The translations under genes and the position numbers were made by a program. Below, in pieces: positions 1-8,830 of a DNA stretch of 64,000 nt (positions are counted from its first letter, which is position 1; each line of letters starts with the position of its first letter). Origin of the DNA: Streptomyces aurantiogriseus (GTDB lineage: Bacteria > Actinomycetota > Actinomycetes > Streptomycetales > Streptomycetaceae); contig NZ_BMSX01000037.1 of the NCBI RefSeq assembly GCF_014649375.1, positions 1-64,000 of the forward strand. Direction: 5' to 3'. The notes under the pieces were generated by a model that searched no databases, had not been told where the DNA came from, and saw only the letters and a list, made by a program, of their open reading frames with translations.

Positions 1-1
1 T

Positions 2-92
2 CGGAGTTCACCGACACCTTGAGGGCGCCGGAGGCGACCTGCCCGGCGAGGGTGGACAGGGCGTCGACGGTCGGGTTGGACCGGCACCAACC
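2..92 (-). pseudogene. Possible 3' fragment of an MDR (quinone oxidoreductase-like) gene, cut by the left edge
   Basis: On the minus strand this stretch reads NPTVDALSTLAGQVASGALK followed by VSVNS. This resembles the segment near the C-terminus of zinc-less MDR quinone oxidoreductases, where a helix of the type 'LAxLVDAGxLRV' precedes the last strands. The frame is closed by a stop at 117-119 and has no start, so any gene here is already broken on its 5' side; the rest lies outside the window. From about 93 to 247 I see no convincing coding signal. Confidence 0.3.
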
Positions 93-247
93 TCGCCGAG
101 GTACGCCTCCTGCGCTTCAACGGGCTGCCGCAATAGGACCGCTATGGGTCCGGCAACGGGGCAGCGAATTTCACAGCCGACGCGCCTCGTGCGGGCGGCC
201 CGCAGCGCGAAGCTCGGCCCGCCCTCACCTGCGCGCGTGGCTTTAGG

Positions 248-1306
248 TTAGGACGTGAAGTCGCCGGCTTCCTCGAGGAAGCCGTATCCAACGACCTTCT
301 GGCCCGCAAAGAACCCGTTGACGGCTGCGGTGGCTTCCACCCGCCCGGGGTATACCTCTTGTTCGCGGGCGCCGGTGACTTTCACCTCGAGCCGGGCGTG
401 GAGCGAGGGGATGTTGACGATCACGCGGTTGGCATAGGTGTTGCCGGACACCGGACTCTTCCAGAAGCTGGAGGCTTCGCCGGCTACGGGCGTCACCGTG
501 GCCAGCTCGTAGGAGCCGTCCGGGTGCTGCACGGTGGCCCAGGAGCTCTCGAAGGTGCTGTTCAGGTTGTCCCAGATCGCGACCTTGTCGCCATTGGAAA
601 GGTTGAGGTTCATCCAGGTCCAACGCGCGGTCGGGGTGAACGTGACTGGGCCCCACTGCCGGTCGAGCCACGCTTCACCTGCGACCTTGGCCGTCTTGCC
701 GTCGACGGTGAGCGTGCCGGCGGCGGACAGGTTGGGCAGCGCGTACTGGTAGTTCGTCGAGCCGAATATCTGGACCATGCCGTTACCGGCGTAGTTGAGG
801 GCTGGTCCGTGGTTCGCGAGCTGCAGGCCGATCACGCCCCACGGCGTTGTGGCGTGGATGGTCATCTGCTGCGCGCTGCCGGACCATGTCAGGCCCGGTG
901 TCTTGATGTCAAGCTTCGTAGTGCTCCAGGCGGCGCTGGGGATGGCAGCGGTGTACTTCTTGTACCAGCCACTTGTCTGGTCGGAGACAGAGACAGCCAG
1001 CTTCGACGAGCCGCTGGGGTCTTTCAGTATGGTCACCATGATCCCGTAGTCATGGCCGCCGCCCTTGACCCAGCTGGTGACGAAGATCGAGTCGTACCCT
1101 GCCGGCGACCCGGCGGGCCGGGCGGCGAGATCTGCGTCCGGGTCTACGAACGCCGGGATTCCGCTGTTGACAGGGGGCGACGCGGTGGCCGCGCCACCGG
1201 GCAGTGGTGCTGCCTGAGCAATCGGTAGAACTGTCGGGCTGAGCAGCGCCACTGCTGCGGCGGTAGCGCCGACGATGCCCTGCGACATGCGTTTGGTCCA
1301 CTTCAT
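248..1306 (-). CDS. Secreted CrtC/AttH-like lipocalin-fold protein
   Basis: 352 residues. A lysine/arginine N-terminus, a hydrophobic stretch (about residues 10-30) and an AQA-type cleavage site indicate Sec export. The mature part resembles the CrtC/AttH lipocalin-like family (carotenoid hydratases and secreted proteins of unknown role): the block GEAWLDRQWG near residue 210, followed by a Trp-rich WTWMNLNLSNGD segment, is its hallmark. The family includes hydratases acting on hydrophobic polyenes, but most secreted actinobacterial members are uncharacterised, so no substrate is assigned. The ATG at 1304-1306 is followed at once by the signal peptide. It appears monocistronic. Fold assignment is fairly safe; function is open. 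Confidence 0.8.
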   Translation of the reverse strand: MKWTKRMSQGIVGATAAAVALLSPTVLPIAQAAPLPGGAATASPPVNSGIPAFVDPDADLAARPAGSPAGYDSIFVTSWVKGGGHDYGIMVTILKDPSGSSKLAVSVSDQTSGWYKKYTAAIPSAAWSTTKLDIKTPGLTWSGSAQQMTIHATTPWGVIGLQLANHGPALNYAGNGMVQIFGSTNYQYALPNLSAAGTLTVDGKTAKVAGEAWLDRQWGPVTFTPTARWTWMNLNLSNGDKVAIWDNLNSTFESSWATVQHPDGSYELATVTPVAGEASSFWKSPVSGNTYANRVIVNIPSLHARLEVKVTGAREQEVYPGRVEATAAVNGFFAGQKVVGYGFLEEAGDFTS

Positions 1307-1360
1307 GACGGGTTCTCCCTCAGGCTGACGGTCGGTCAGAAGCTCGGTGGTACTCGGTGA

Positions 1361-1812
1361 TCACGCCGCCGAGGCGTCGGCGTCGGGGGCATCCATCGCG
1401 ATCACGACGGCCGGGTTGTGGCTGGGGCAGCTGCTGCTGGCCTTGATGCGGGTCAGCTCCGGACTGGGAACGGTGCGGGTCAGCGGGGGCATCATCACGC
1501 CTGCGTTGTTGATCAGCAGGTCGAGGGTGGGTAGGTCGCGGCGGCGAAAGCGCGCACCGAGTCGAGGTCGGCGAGGTCGAGGTGGCGCAACTCCAGGCGG
1601 GCGCCGGGGACCTGCGCGCGGATCTGCCCGGCGGCGGCTGCGCCCTTGTCGAGGTTGCGCACCGCCATGGTGACGTGGGCGCCGTGTCGGGCGAGTTCGC
1701 GGGTGGTCTCCAGCCCGAGGCCGCTGTTCGCGCCGGTGACGACGGCAGTGCGGCCGGTCTGGTCGGGGATGTCGATGGCGCTCCACCGCGCCGGCGCGGA
1801 AATCGTGGTCAC
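1361..1812 (-). pseudogene. Short-chain dehydrogenase (SDR), frameshifted and truncated
   Basis: The first about 90 residues (from the ATG at 1812) are a normal SDR N-terminus with the nucleotide-binding motif TGANSGLG and the DLADLDSVRAFA segment. The frame then shifts near 1520, and the neighbouring frame continues with LDLLINNAGVMMPPL (the NNAG motif) before homology stops. The catalytic Tyr-x-x-x-Lys region is absent, so no active enzyme can be made. It diverges from the TetR gene at 1920 across a palindromic operator, the usual layout of a TetR regulator and its target. Confidence 0.8.
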
Positions 1813-1830
1813 GGTCAGAGCATGACTTTG

Positions 1831-1855
1831 ATGTCAGTTACTGTCAAGATGACAT
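1831..1855. promoter_or_regulatory. Palindromic operator between divergent SDR remnant and TetR gene
   Basis: The core TGTCA-AGA-TGACA (1842-1854) is a perfect inverted repeat. A further TGTCA lies in direct repeat at 1832-1836, and outer arms ATGTCA/TGACAT span 1831-1855. It lies between the divergent starts at 1812 and 1920, where a TetR dimer would bind. That the protein at 1920 binds it is inferred. Confidence 0.6.
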
Positions 1856-1919
1856 TGCATGACTGTGGTGGCGGGCACTGATATGCTCAGGGCTAGGGTG
1901 ATCTACGAGAGGAAGTCCG

Positions 1920-2531
1920 GTGGCCGAAGTCCCGGCGAAACAGTGCACCAGCATGGCCGAGCGCAAGCGCCAGCTCGTCCGCGACGAGCTCTCCGAGGCC
2001 GCCGTGCAGCTCTTCGCCGAGCAGGGGTTCGAGGAGACCACCGTCGACCAGATCGCCGCCGCCGTCGGCGTCTCCTCCCGCACGTTCTTCCGCTACTTCA
2101 AGGTCAAGGAGGACGTCCTGGTCGAGTTCCTCGGCCACTTCGGCGAGCAACTCGTCGCCGAGCTGGCCGCCCGCCCCGCCGGCGAGCCACCGCTGACCGC
2201 CATGCGCCAGGCGCTGACCCCGCTCATCGGTCTGCACCTGGAGCATCCCGAGAAGACCCTCAGACTGACCAGGCTGCTGCTAAGCACCCCCACCGTGCGG
2301 GCCCGCTACCTCGACCACCAGGCCCGCTGGCGCGACGAACTCGCCGCCGTCCTCGCCACCCGCACCGGCGCCGGGCCCGACGACTTCCGCCCCGTGCTGA
2401 CCGCCTCGATCGCCCTCGCCGCCTTCGCCGCCGCACAGGCACGGTGGGCCGACCTCGACGGGGCGCCGTCCTTTGTGGCGATGCTCGACGAGGCCTTCAA
2501 CGCGGCCCGCGCCGCCGTACAGAACCCCTAG
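1920..2531 (+). CDS. TetR/AcrR-family transcriptional regulator
   Basis: 203 residues, GTG start with AGGAAG just upstream. The N-terminal helix-turn-helix is typical: an AVQLFAEQGFEETTVDQIAAAVGVSSRTFFRYFKVKED pattern, here with the variant FFRYF recognition-helix end, at about residues 25-65. The C-terminal ligand domain is divergent, so no effector can be inferred. It probably represses itself and the divergent SDR, now a pseudogene, through the palindrome at 1831-1855. The regulator is intact although its target has decayed. Confidence 0.9.
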   Translation: MAEVPAKQCTSMAERKRQLVRDELSEAAVQLFAEQGFEETTVDQIAAAVGVSSRTFFRYFKVKEDVLVEFLGHFGEQLVAELAARPAGEPPLTAMRQALTPLIGLHLEHPEKTLRLTRLLLSTPTVRARYLDHQARWRDELAAVLATRTGAGPDDFRPVLTASIALAAFAAAQARWADLDGAPSFVAMLDEAFNAARAAVQNP

Positions 2532-2788
2532 GTGGAGCTATGGAGCTGGGTCGTCGTTCTCCTGATGAACGCATCGGTGAGCTTGCGTGATTGGTCCACC
2601 AGCGCCAGCATGTCCCGCTCGTTCGCCGCCTCTCGGATCGCGTTGGTGACATCGACGATCTCAGCTGACAGTGCGACGAGGCCCGGGTCATCGGCGACGA
2701 GATGGACGCGGTACATCGCTGCCCTGGCGATCGGCTGGATCCGTCGCGTCTCCGCTCTTGCGGCGACGAACTCTTCACTGAGCGTTTT
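2528..2788 (-). pseudogene. 3' remnant of an unidentified gene, cut by an IS element
   Basis: The minus-strand frame stays open from the IS stop codon at 2789 down to a stop at 2528. It encodes a plausible helical peptide containing EIVDVTNAIREAANERDM and LVDQSRKLTDAFIRR. An internal ATG at 2716 is available, but the coding character begins upstream of it and runs into the transposase end, so I read it as the 3' part of a gene truncated by insertion. The protein family is not recognised. It overlaps the TetR stop by 4 bp on the opposite strand. Confidence 0.45.
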
Positions 2789-3090
2789 TCATCCTCGGTA
2801 GGTCGGGTTCTCGACGTGGTGCAGGACGAGGATGGCCTGCACGATCGGGGATCGCCCGGTGCGTGGCTGCAGCGCAGCCGGGTCAGGATCTTCCAGGTCT
2901 TGAGGGTGGCGTTGGCCCGTTCGCCGATGGCCCGGATCCGGGCGTGAGCGCGGTTGACCTTCTTCTGCCAGGCGGTGAGTTTCGGCCGGTAGCGGTGGCG
3001 TTTGAACGGGGTCCGGATGCTGCCGCGGGCGCCCTGGTAGGCCTTGTCGGCGAAGGTCATCACCTTTGCCGTGGTCAACGCGTCGATGAC
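2789..3090 (-). pseudogene. IS transposase, C-terminal remnant (IS5-like DDE)
   Basis: The minus strand encodes VIDALTTAKVMTFADKAYQG and HARIRAIGERANATLKTWK, the C-terminal half of a common actinobacterial DDE transposase (DDE_Tnp_4 type). The frame shifts once between about 2850 and 2880, after which IVQAILVLHHVENPTYRG and the stop at 2789-2791 complete the usual end. The N-terminal half is missing and is replaced at about 3090 by a Tn3-family transposase running the other way. It is a dead remnant. Confidence 0.8.
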
Positions 3091-3945
3091 GCCGGCTACG
3101 GCGGCAACGGCGTGATGATCTACTGGCACGTCGAGCGGAAGAACGTCTGCATCTACTCCCAGCTCAAGAGCTGCTCGTCGTCCGAGGTGGCGGCAATGAT
3201 CGGGGGCTTGCTGCGGCACTGCAGCGACGCCGAGATCGAGTCGAACTACGTCGACACCCACGGCGCCTCGGTCGTCGGGTTCGCCTTCATCGAACTGCTG
3301 AACTACCGCCTGCTGCCGAGGCTGAAGAACATCGGCAGCATCCGCCTGTACCGCCCGGACGACACCCCGCCCGGCTGGCCGGCGCTCGGCGCCTCGCTGA
3401 CGAGGCAGAGCCGCTGGGAGCTGATCGAGCAGCAGTACGACCCGATGGTGAAGTACGCGACTGCGCTCCGGCTCGGAACGGCGGAGGCGGAGCAGGTGCT
3501 GCGGCGCTTCACCCGCGGCGGCCCCAAGCACCCCACCTACCAGGCACTCGAAGAACTCGGCCGGGCCGTGCGCACGATCTTTGCCTGCGACTATCTGGCC
3601 AGTCCCGGCCTGCGCCGCGAGATCCACGGCGGGCTCCAGGTTGTGGAGAACTGGAACAGCGCGAACACCGTGCTCCACTACGGCAAGGACGGCGCCCTGA
3701 CCGGCCCCGACAAAGAGCACGCCGAGACGTCGATGCTCGCCCTGCACCTGCTCCAGTCCGCGCTCGTGCACCTCAACACCCTGCTGGTGCAGCAGGTCCT
3801 GGCCGAACCGGCGTGGGCATCGAAGCTGAGCGACGAGGACCGGCGCGGTCTGACCGCGCTGTACTGGTCGAACGTCAACCCGTACGCCACGTTCCGCCTC
3901 GACATGGACAAGCGCCTCGATCTGAGGTCGGCCATCGCCGCGCCC
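3091..3945 (+). pseudogene. Tn3-family transposase, C-terminal remnant
   Basis: About 285 residues match the C-terminal part of Tn3-family TnpA. Diagnostic stretches are VMIYWHVERKNVCIYSQLK, the catalytic-region motif NYVDTHGASVVGFAF, LLPRLKNIGSIRLYRP and VVENWNSANTVLHYGKDG, the last probably carrying the third acidic DDE residue. The N-terminal two thirds are absent and the last residues after FRLDMDKRLDL run into unrelated sequence, so it cannot be functional. No terminal inverted repeats or resolvase were seen. From 3946 to 4114 no gene was recognised. Confidence 0.85.
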
Positions 3946-4114
3946 CGCCCTCGCACACCGACGCATCAGGCCGCCCGATCAACCTCGAAGTCACGCTGAG
4001 GGACTTCCAGGACCCGGCCGACTTGGGAACCATCGGCGAGCCACCCCCGGCTGATCGGAATGTCCGGGAGTGGCCAGGCGGCAGCCGCGTTCTGTTGCAT
4101 GGCCGACGGTGTGC

Positions 4115-4756
4115 CTACTTGTCGGTTATGAATGGTGCGCGGCCGATCTGGGAGGAGTCGGTGAGCTGCTGGAGGAAGTACGCGGCGGCGTTGGCCCGAG
4201 AGAGGCGCAGTCCTCCCTTGTCGCCGACCTTGCGGACGTTGATGGAGGCGGTCTTCGGGCCGTTGGAGAGCCAGGGGATACGGACGATGGTCCACTTCAG
4301 TCCGGACTCGCGCACGATGTCGCCGATGGTCACGATGGTGTTGTACGCGTCCGGCGCGAACTTCTTGACGGCGGTGGCTGTGAGGCCGACCTTGAACTCC
4401 TTGCTGTCGGCCGGGTCGGGGATGCTGGGCGTGCCCAGCGCCACCAGCCGCTCGACGCCGTGTTCGTGCATGGCCGCGACGATGTGGCGGTAGCCGGTGA
4501 CCAGCGGCGGGGCGTCGGCCTTTTTGGTGGTCGGACCGAGCGTGCTGAGGACGGCGTCGCTGCCGCGTACCGCCTCGGCGATGGCTGCGGCGTCGTCGAG
4601 CTGTCCCTGGACGGCGGTGAGCCGCTCGTGCGTGGGCAGTTTCGAGGGGGTGCGGGCGTAGGCGGTGACCTCGTGGTCCTCGGCCAGGGCCTGGTTGATC
4701 AGGAGCAGGCCGGTGGGGCCGGTTCCACCAAAGACGGTGACGCGCATGGGGTTCAT
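4115..4756 (-). CDS. NmrA-like NAD(P)-binding protein
   Basis: About 213 residues. The N-terminus MRVTVFGGTGPTG is a Rossmann dinucleotide-binding loop of atypical SDRs (NmrA/NAD(P)H-binding family), which reduce or sense nucleotides or small ketones. Later segments YRHIVAAMHEHGVERLVALGT and WTIVRIPWLSNGP fit the family. Its ATG (4754-4756) shares ATGA with the stop of the upstream MFS gene, so translation is coupled; a second ATG at 4745-4747 lies at better distance from GAAGGA and is an alternative start. Coupling to an exporter suggests a shared detoxification role (inference). Confidence 0.85.
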   Translation of the reverse strand: MNPMRVTVFGGTGPTGLLLINQALAEDHEVTAYARTPSKLPTHERLTAVQGQLDDAAAIAEAVRGSDAVLSTLGPTTKKADAPPLVTGYRHIVAAMHEHGVERLVALGTPSIPDPADSKEFKVGLTATAVKKFAPDAYNTIVTIGDIVRESGLKWTIVRIPWLSNGPKTASINVRKVGDKGGLRLSRANAAAYFLQQLTDSSQIGRAPFITDK

Positions 4757-6303
4757 TCCTTCGCAGCGTGGAGAGGTTGGTTCGGAGGCTCGGTGGTGTT
4801 GACCGCGTGACGTGCCAGTGCGGCGGTGCCGCCCGGGACCGCGGACGGCGTCGCGGACTCGGATGCCGTATCCGCCGTGGCGGTGGCGCGCCGGTGGCGC
4901 GGGATGAAGGAGGCCAGGGCGAAGGCGAGGAGGCCGGCGCCGACGCCGACGGCCATGACCGTCTTGAAGCCGTTCTCCGACGGCAGGGCGACGGAGCCGA
5001 AGTTCGTGGTCATCTGGGAGAGGATCACGGCGGCGACGGCACTGGCGAACGACGTACCGATGGCACGCATGAGGGTGTTGAGACTGTTCGCGGCACCCGT
5101 CTCGGATGCGGGCACGGCGCCCATGACCAGAGCCGGCAGGGCGCCGAAGGTGAAGCCGACGCCGGCGCCGATGATGCAGGACACCAGCACGAAGTGCCAA
5201 ACCGCGTTCATGAGCACAATGTTCAGCCCGTAGCCTGCGGCCACGATGAGAGCGCCGATCATCAGGGTCGTCTTCGGGCCCCTGGCCCTGGTGACGCGGC
5301 CGGACACCGGAGCCGTGGCCATCATCACCAGGCCCATCGGCGCCATGACCAGGCCCGCGGTGAGCAGCGACTTGCCCAGACCGTAACCGGTCGCCGCGGG
5401 CAGCTGCAGGAACTGCGGCACGATCAGTATCGTCATGTACAGGCTGAACCCGACGGCGATCGAGGCGACGTTGGTGAACAGCACCTGGCGACGTGCGCTG
5501 GTGCGCAGGTCAACCAGCGGCTCCTTGACGCGCAGCTCGAACAGACCCCACAACAGCAGCACCACGACGGCCGCGGCGAACAGGCCGAGGGTGGTGCCGC
5601 TGGTCCAGCCCCAGCCGGCACCCTTGGAGACGGCGAGGAGCAGGCAGACCAGGCCGGCCGCCATGCCGATGGCTCCGACGAGGTCGAAGCGTCCGCCGGA
5701 ACGCACCTTCGACTCCGGTACGAACACCAGCACCAGGACGGCGGCGAGGGCGCCTGCGGCGCCCGAGGCCCAGAACAGCGTGTGCCAGTCGAAGTTGTCC
5801 GCGATGGCCGCGGCGGCGGGCAGACCGAGGGCACCCCCCACGCCTTGAGATGCGCTCATCAACGCGGTGGCGGAGCCGAGTCGCTCCGGGGGCAGTTCGT
5901 CGCGCATGATGCTGATGCCGAGCGGGACGACGCCGGCGGCCAGCCCCTGCAGCGCCCGGCCGACGACCAGCGGGACCAGTGAGTCGCTGAGGGCGGCAGT
6001 GACCGAGCCCGCCACCAGCAGGACCAGGCTGACCAGGAGCATGCGGCGTTTGCCGATCATGTCTCCCAGTCGGCCCGTCACAGGGGTGGCCACGGCGGCC
6101 GCGAGCAGCGTGGCGGTGATGGCCCAGGAACTGTTGGACGGCGAGGCTCCCAGGAGCTTCGGAAGGTCCGGGACGATCGGGATCACCAGGGACTGCATCA
6201 GCGAGAACACGATCCCGCCGAAGGCCAGGGCCGCCACGACGGCATTGGCCCTCGGTGCTGTGGCCCTCCCATCGTCACCGGTCCGGGGAGAGGCGTGGGA
6301 CAT
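4753..6303 (-). CDS. MFS drug-resistance transporter (DHA2-like)
   Basis: 516 residues with 12-14 predicted hydrophobic segments. The family signature GRLGDMIGKRRMLL lies between helices 2 and 3, and QGLAAGVVPLGISIMRDELP resembles motif C-type antiporter sequence. DHA2 members export drugs and hydrophobic compounds by proton antiport at the plasma membrane. The ATG at 6303 opens a typical hydrophilic N-terminus; the frame is open further upstream but that part does not look like transporter sequence. It is followed, with a 4-bp ATGA overlap, by the NmrA-like gene. The substrate cannot be read from sequence. Confidence 0.9.
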   Translation of the reverse strand: MSHASPRTGDDGRATAPRANAVVAALAFGGIVFSLMQSLVIPIVPDLPKLLGASPSNSSWAITATLLAAAVATPVTGRLGDMIGKRRMLLVSLVLLVAGSVTAALSDSLVPLVVGRALQGLAAGVVPLGISIMRDELPPERLGSATALMSASQGVGGALGLPAAAAIADNFDWHTLFWASGAAGALAAVLVLVFVPESKVRSGGRFDLVGAIGMAAGLVCLLLAVSKGAGWGWTSGTTLGLFAAAVVVLLLWGLFELRVKEPLVDLRTSARRQVLFTNVASIAVGFSLYMTILIVPQFLQLPAATGYGLGKSLLTAGLVMAPMGLVMMATAPVSGRVTRARGPKTTLMIGALIVAAGYGLNIVLMNAVWHFVLVSCIIGAGVGFTFGALPALVMGAVPASETGAANSLNTLMRAIGTSFASAVAAVILSQMTTNFGSVALPSENGFKTVMAVGVGAGLLAFALASFIPRHRRATATADTASESATPSAVPGGTAALARHAVNTTEPPNQPLHAAKE

Positions 6304-6579
6304 GGTCGAGCCTCCATGAGTACAAGAGGTAATAGGCGATAGAGGGGTGGTGCGATAGGGAAGCCTTGCGGCTTTCACGAACGATCCGGACGTGGTCCCG
6401 AGCACGCCGTGGCCTGGTTCGTTGCCGCGCATCCCGTCGACACCATGCACGAGGAGAGGTGCCAGGAGGCGCTCCACCTCCCCGCGCTCGGCGGGGTGGC
6501 TGCCGCCTTGCTCGCCGGTGAACTGGATCTGGCCGATGCCGTCGGGCACCCTGGCGCCGCAGGGTGGGATCGTGCTTTC
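6304..6579. other. Gap without a recognised gene
   Basis: Between the MFS start and the end of the frameshifted SDR frame several overlapping frames are open on both strands, but none resembles a known protein. The MFS promoter should lie here; no convincing -35/-10 pair was identified. Confidence 0.4.
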
Positions 6580-7460
6580 TCAAGCGCCGGGAGCCGGACA
6601 TCGGGGACCGCCGGGCATGCCGCTACGTCGAGAATGCCGAGCTCGCGGCGGATTCGGCTGGTCCATCGACCCGTACGGTGTACAGGTCCGTCGGTCAAAA
6701 GCCGGCGGGGGGAGCTGACTCCCGCCGTCGACTTCGAGGATCTTGCCGGTGACGTAGGCGCCCGCAGGTGAGACGAGGTAGAGAACCGTCGCGGCGATGT
6801 GCTCGGGGTCGCCCATGCGCCGCAGCGGGATCGCACTCTCCAGCTTTTCGATGATCTCGGGGGTGCTCGCACCGTCCAGCGCCGACGTCGCGATCGAGCC
6901 CGGCTCGATCGCGTTGACCCGGATCCGGGGTGCCAGAACCAGCGCGGCAAGGCGCGTGTAGTGGGAGAGCGCGGCCTTCGCGGTGCCGTAAGCGGCCCAG
7001 CCGCGTCCCGCGACGCGGCCGACGAGCGATGAGATGTTGACGATCGCCCCGCCCCCGGCTTCGAGCATGGAGGGCGCCGCCGCAGTGGGGTGTGCGCGCC
7101 CGACACGTTGAAACGGAAGGATTCCTCAAGGAAGTCGGTGGTGGTCTCCAGCAGTGGGCGCAGGTGGGTCCCGCCGACATTGTTGACGACGATGTCGAGT
7201 CGGCCGAAGACGTCCACCGCCGCGTGCGCCAGGTCTGCCGCCGCTTGTGGATCGCTGAGGTCCGCGGGCACGACGTGGGCCTTGCGGCCGGCCTTCGCCA
7301 CCCGCGCGGCCACCTCGGTCAGATCCTCTTCCGTGCGCGAGGTGATGACCACGTCGGCGCCAGCTTCGGCGAGTGCCACCGCTGTCGCGGCGCCGATGCC
7401 CCGGCCGGACCCGGTTATCACGGCGACCTTGTCCTTGATCTGGAAAAGGTTGCTTGTCAT
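6580..7460 (-). pseudogene. SDR oxidoreductase (FabG-like) with one frameshift
   Basis: From the ATG at 7460 the protein carries TGSGRGIGAATA (cofactor loop) and NNVGG. At about 7085-7090, in a CCCC run on the coding strand, the frame shifts; the next frame continues without loss through MLEAGGGAIVNISSLVG, the catalytic YGTAKAA (Tyr-x-x-x-Lys) and a GKILEVDGG end. All catalytic parts survive, so a single-base indel (real or a sequencing error) is the only defect. Family-like sequence ends near 6730; the remaining codons to the stop at 6580 look like an unrelated tail. Confidence 0.8.
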
Positions 7461-7485
7461 GCCGGGACCGTAGCATCGCTCTCCC

Positions 7486-7498
7486 GCTAAGTGTTAGC
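7486..7498. promoter_or_regulatory. Inverted repeat upstream of the SDR (GCTAA-GTG-TTAGC)
   Basis: GCTAA and TTAGC flank a 3-bp spacer 26 bp upstream of the SDR start and 170 bp upstream of the divergent TetR gene at 7670. The half-site resembles the longer TetR-linked palindromes at 29875 and 46498, but with a 3-bp rather than 6-bp spacer. Role as an operator is inferred. Confidence 0.4.
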
Positions 7499-7669
7499 CA
7501 ACTTTCATTTATTTGACGATCAGGTCAGGGTGGAACGTGCGGCTCATGACGCCGGTCTGCGTGCCCGCGTAGCTGTTCCTCCGCTACGGCGATGTTCGCC
7601 ACGCACTGTCGGATGACTGCTGGAGTGCACGCGGTCATGACGCCTGGAAGCGCGTACTACTGTGCAGTC

Positions 7670-8281
7670 ATGGCGACGGACGGAGGGACCTTGAGGGCGG
7701 ACGCTGCTCGTAACTACCAGCGGATCGTCGGTGTCGCGGTCACGGCGTTCGAGGAACTCGGGCCGGAGGTGACCCTTGAGGAGATCGCTCGGCGCGCGGA
7801 TGTGAGTGTGATGACGGTCTACCGGCGTTTTCGCGCGCGCGACCAGTTGGTCCGGGCTGTCCTGGACTACGTCCTCACCACAGAGATCCAGCCCATCACA
7901 GTGGCACACACCGACGATCCTTGGCGAGATCTCGTCAACGTGCTGGAGGCCAGCATCGATGTGCTGGCTCGACGGCAGGTCATCCTCTCCATCGCCCGGG
8001 AGTCCGACGCGTTCGATGTCGAGGGCGTGCGCCACTACCTGTCCTCCCTTGAACGGTTGCTGCGCCGCGCCGTCGAAGCGGGAGTGGTGCGACCGGAACT
8101 GGAGGTTCGTGATCTGGCGGCGGTCATCGTCATGGTTCTGGCCACGGTGCGTCCAAGCGATCCCGATGGCACGGACCGCAGACGCAATCTCGCCTTGGTC
8201 GTCGAAGGGTTGCGCGTCTCGCCGACCACCCTGCCCCCATCATCTCGGCAGGCCCCTGGGTCTGCTGTCTGCGAGCAGTGA
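7670..8281 (+). CDS. TetR-family transcriptional regulator
   Basis: 203 residues from the ATG at 7670; an in-frame ATG at 7592 would add 26 residues of low quality. The helix-turn-helix is LEEIARRADVSVMTVYRRF (about residues 35-55), canonical for TetR. The ligand domain has the LTTEIQPITVAHTDDPW region common in actinobacterial TetRs; its effector is unknown. It is divergent from the SDR at 6580-7460 and probably controls it. The C-terminal tail rich in Pro/Ser is unusual but harmless. Confidence 0.88.
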   Translation: MATDGGTLRADAARNYQRIVGVAVTAFEELGPEVTLEEIARRADVSVMTVYRRFRARDQLVRAVLDYVLTTEIQPITVAHTDDPWRDLVNVLEASIDVLARRQVILSIARESDAFDVEGVRHYLSSLERLLRRAVEAGVVRPELEVRDLAAVIVMVLATVRPSDPDGTDRRRNLALVVEGLRVSPTTLPPSSRQAPGSAVCEQ

Positions 8282-8830
8282 CAGGGAGCCCAATTTCCGT
8301 GTGGGCACGGCAGGCGTTCGGCCTCCGCCGAGTGTCGCGGTGCGGACTTGCCTCGGCGCCCCTGGTGAGCTCACCTCGGCTCAATCGCCTTCGCGTCCCC
8401 AGAAACCGTATGTTGTGACGGATGTCCAGGCCGGGCGTAGAAGGACGCTGGTGTTCAAGGGAACGATGGGGATTGCCCCCATGGTGTGCGGCAGCCGGAA
8501 CTCCTCGAAGACGACCTGTGCAACACGGCCCGCGCTGGTCGCTGCGATCGCCTACCGCACGCCGAATGAGGCACTCGTGGATCGCCTCACGGGGTGACGC
8601 GTCTGCGTCACGACACCGAGACGTCCCTCGGGCGGCGCTCGGCGGTCCACGCCGCCCGTCACGCCACTCCTGTGCTGGTACGCCCATCGGGTCTCGTGCT
8701 GCGAGGGGAAGGCCGCCGGGTCGGTTCCGCAGGTCTTCGAGCGCTTGCAGGCGGTGTTGGTGAGCTTCACGGCCGAGGGCAGTCACCTGTGCGCAGCGTC
8801 ACGCGGTGCGCGGTCGCAGAGAACCGTCCT
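8282..8830. other. Gap without a recognised gene, ending in a dispersed repeat
   Basis: About 550 bp with overlapping open frames on both strands but no recognisable protein. The only structure noted is the 38-bp segment at 8791-8828, which recurs at 18763-18800. Confidence 0.5.
8791..8828. repeat. 38-bp dispersed repeat, copy 1
   Basis: Matches 18763-18800 at 34 of 38 positions. On the minus strand both copies end an open frame with DGSL(R/Q)P(R/H)TA and then TGA, so they may be the last codons of two related decayed genes rather than a mobile repeat. Confidence 0.55.

Noticed and set aside
2497..3966. A 489-codon minus-strand frame
   Set aside because: It is a chance join: only the IS transposase part is coding on this strand, and the rest is antisense to the Tn3 transposase.
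8422..8763. Plus-strand frame containing AYRTPNEAL, like some transposase ends
   Set aside because: Too short and isolated to call a transposase remnant.
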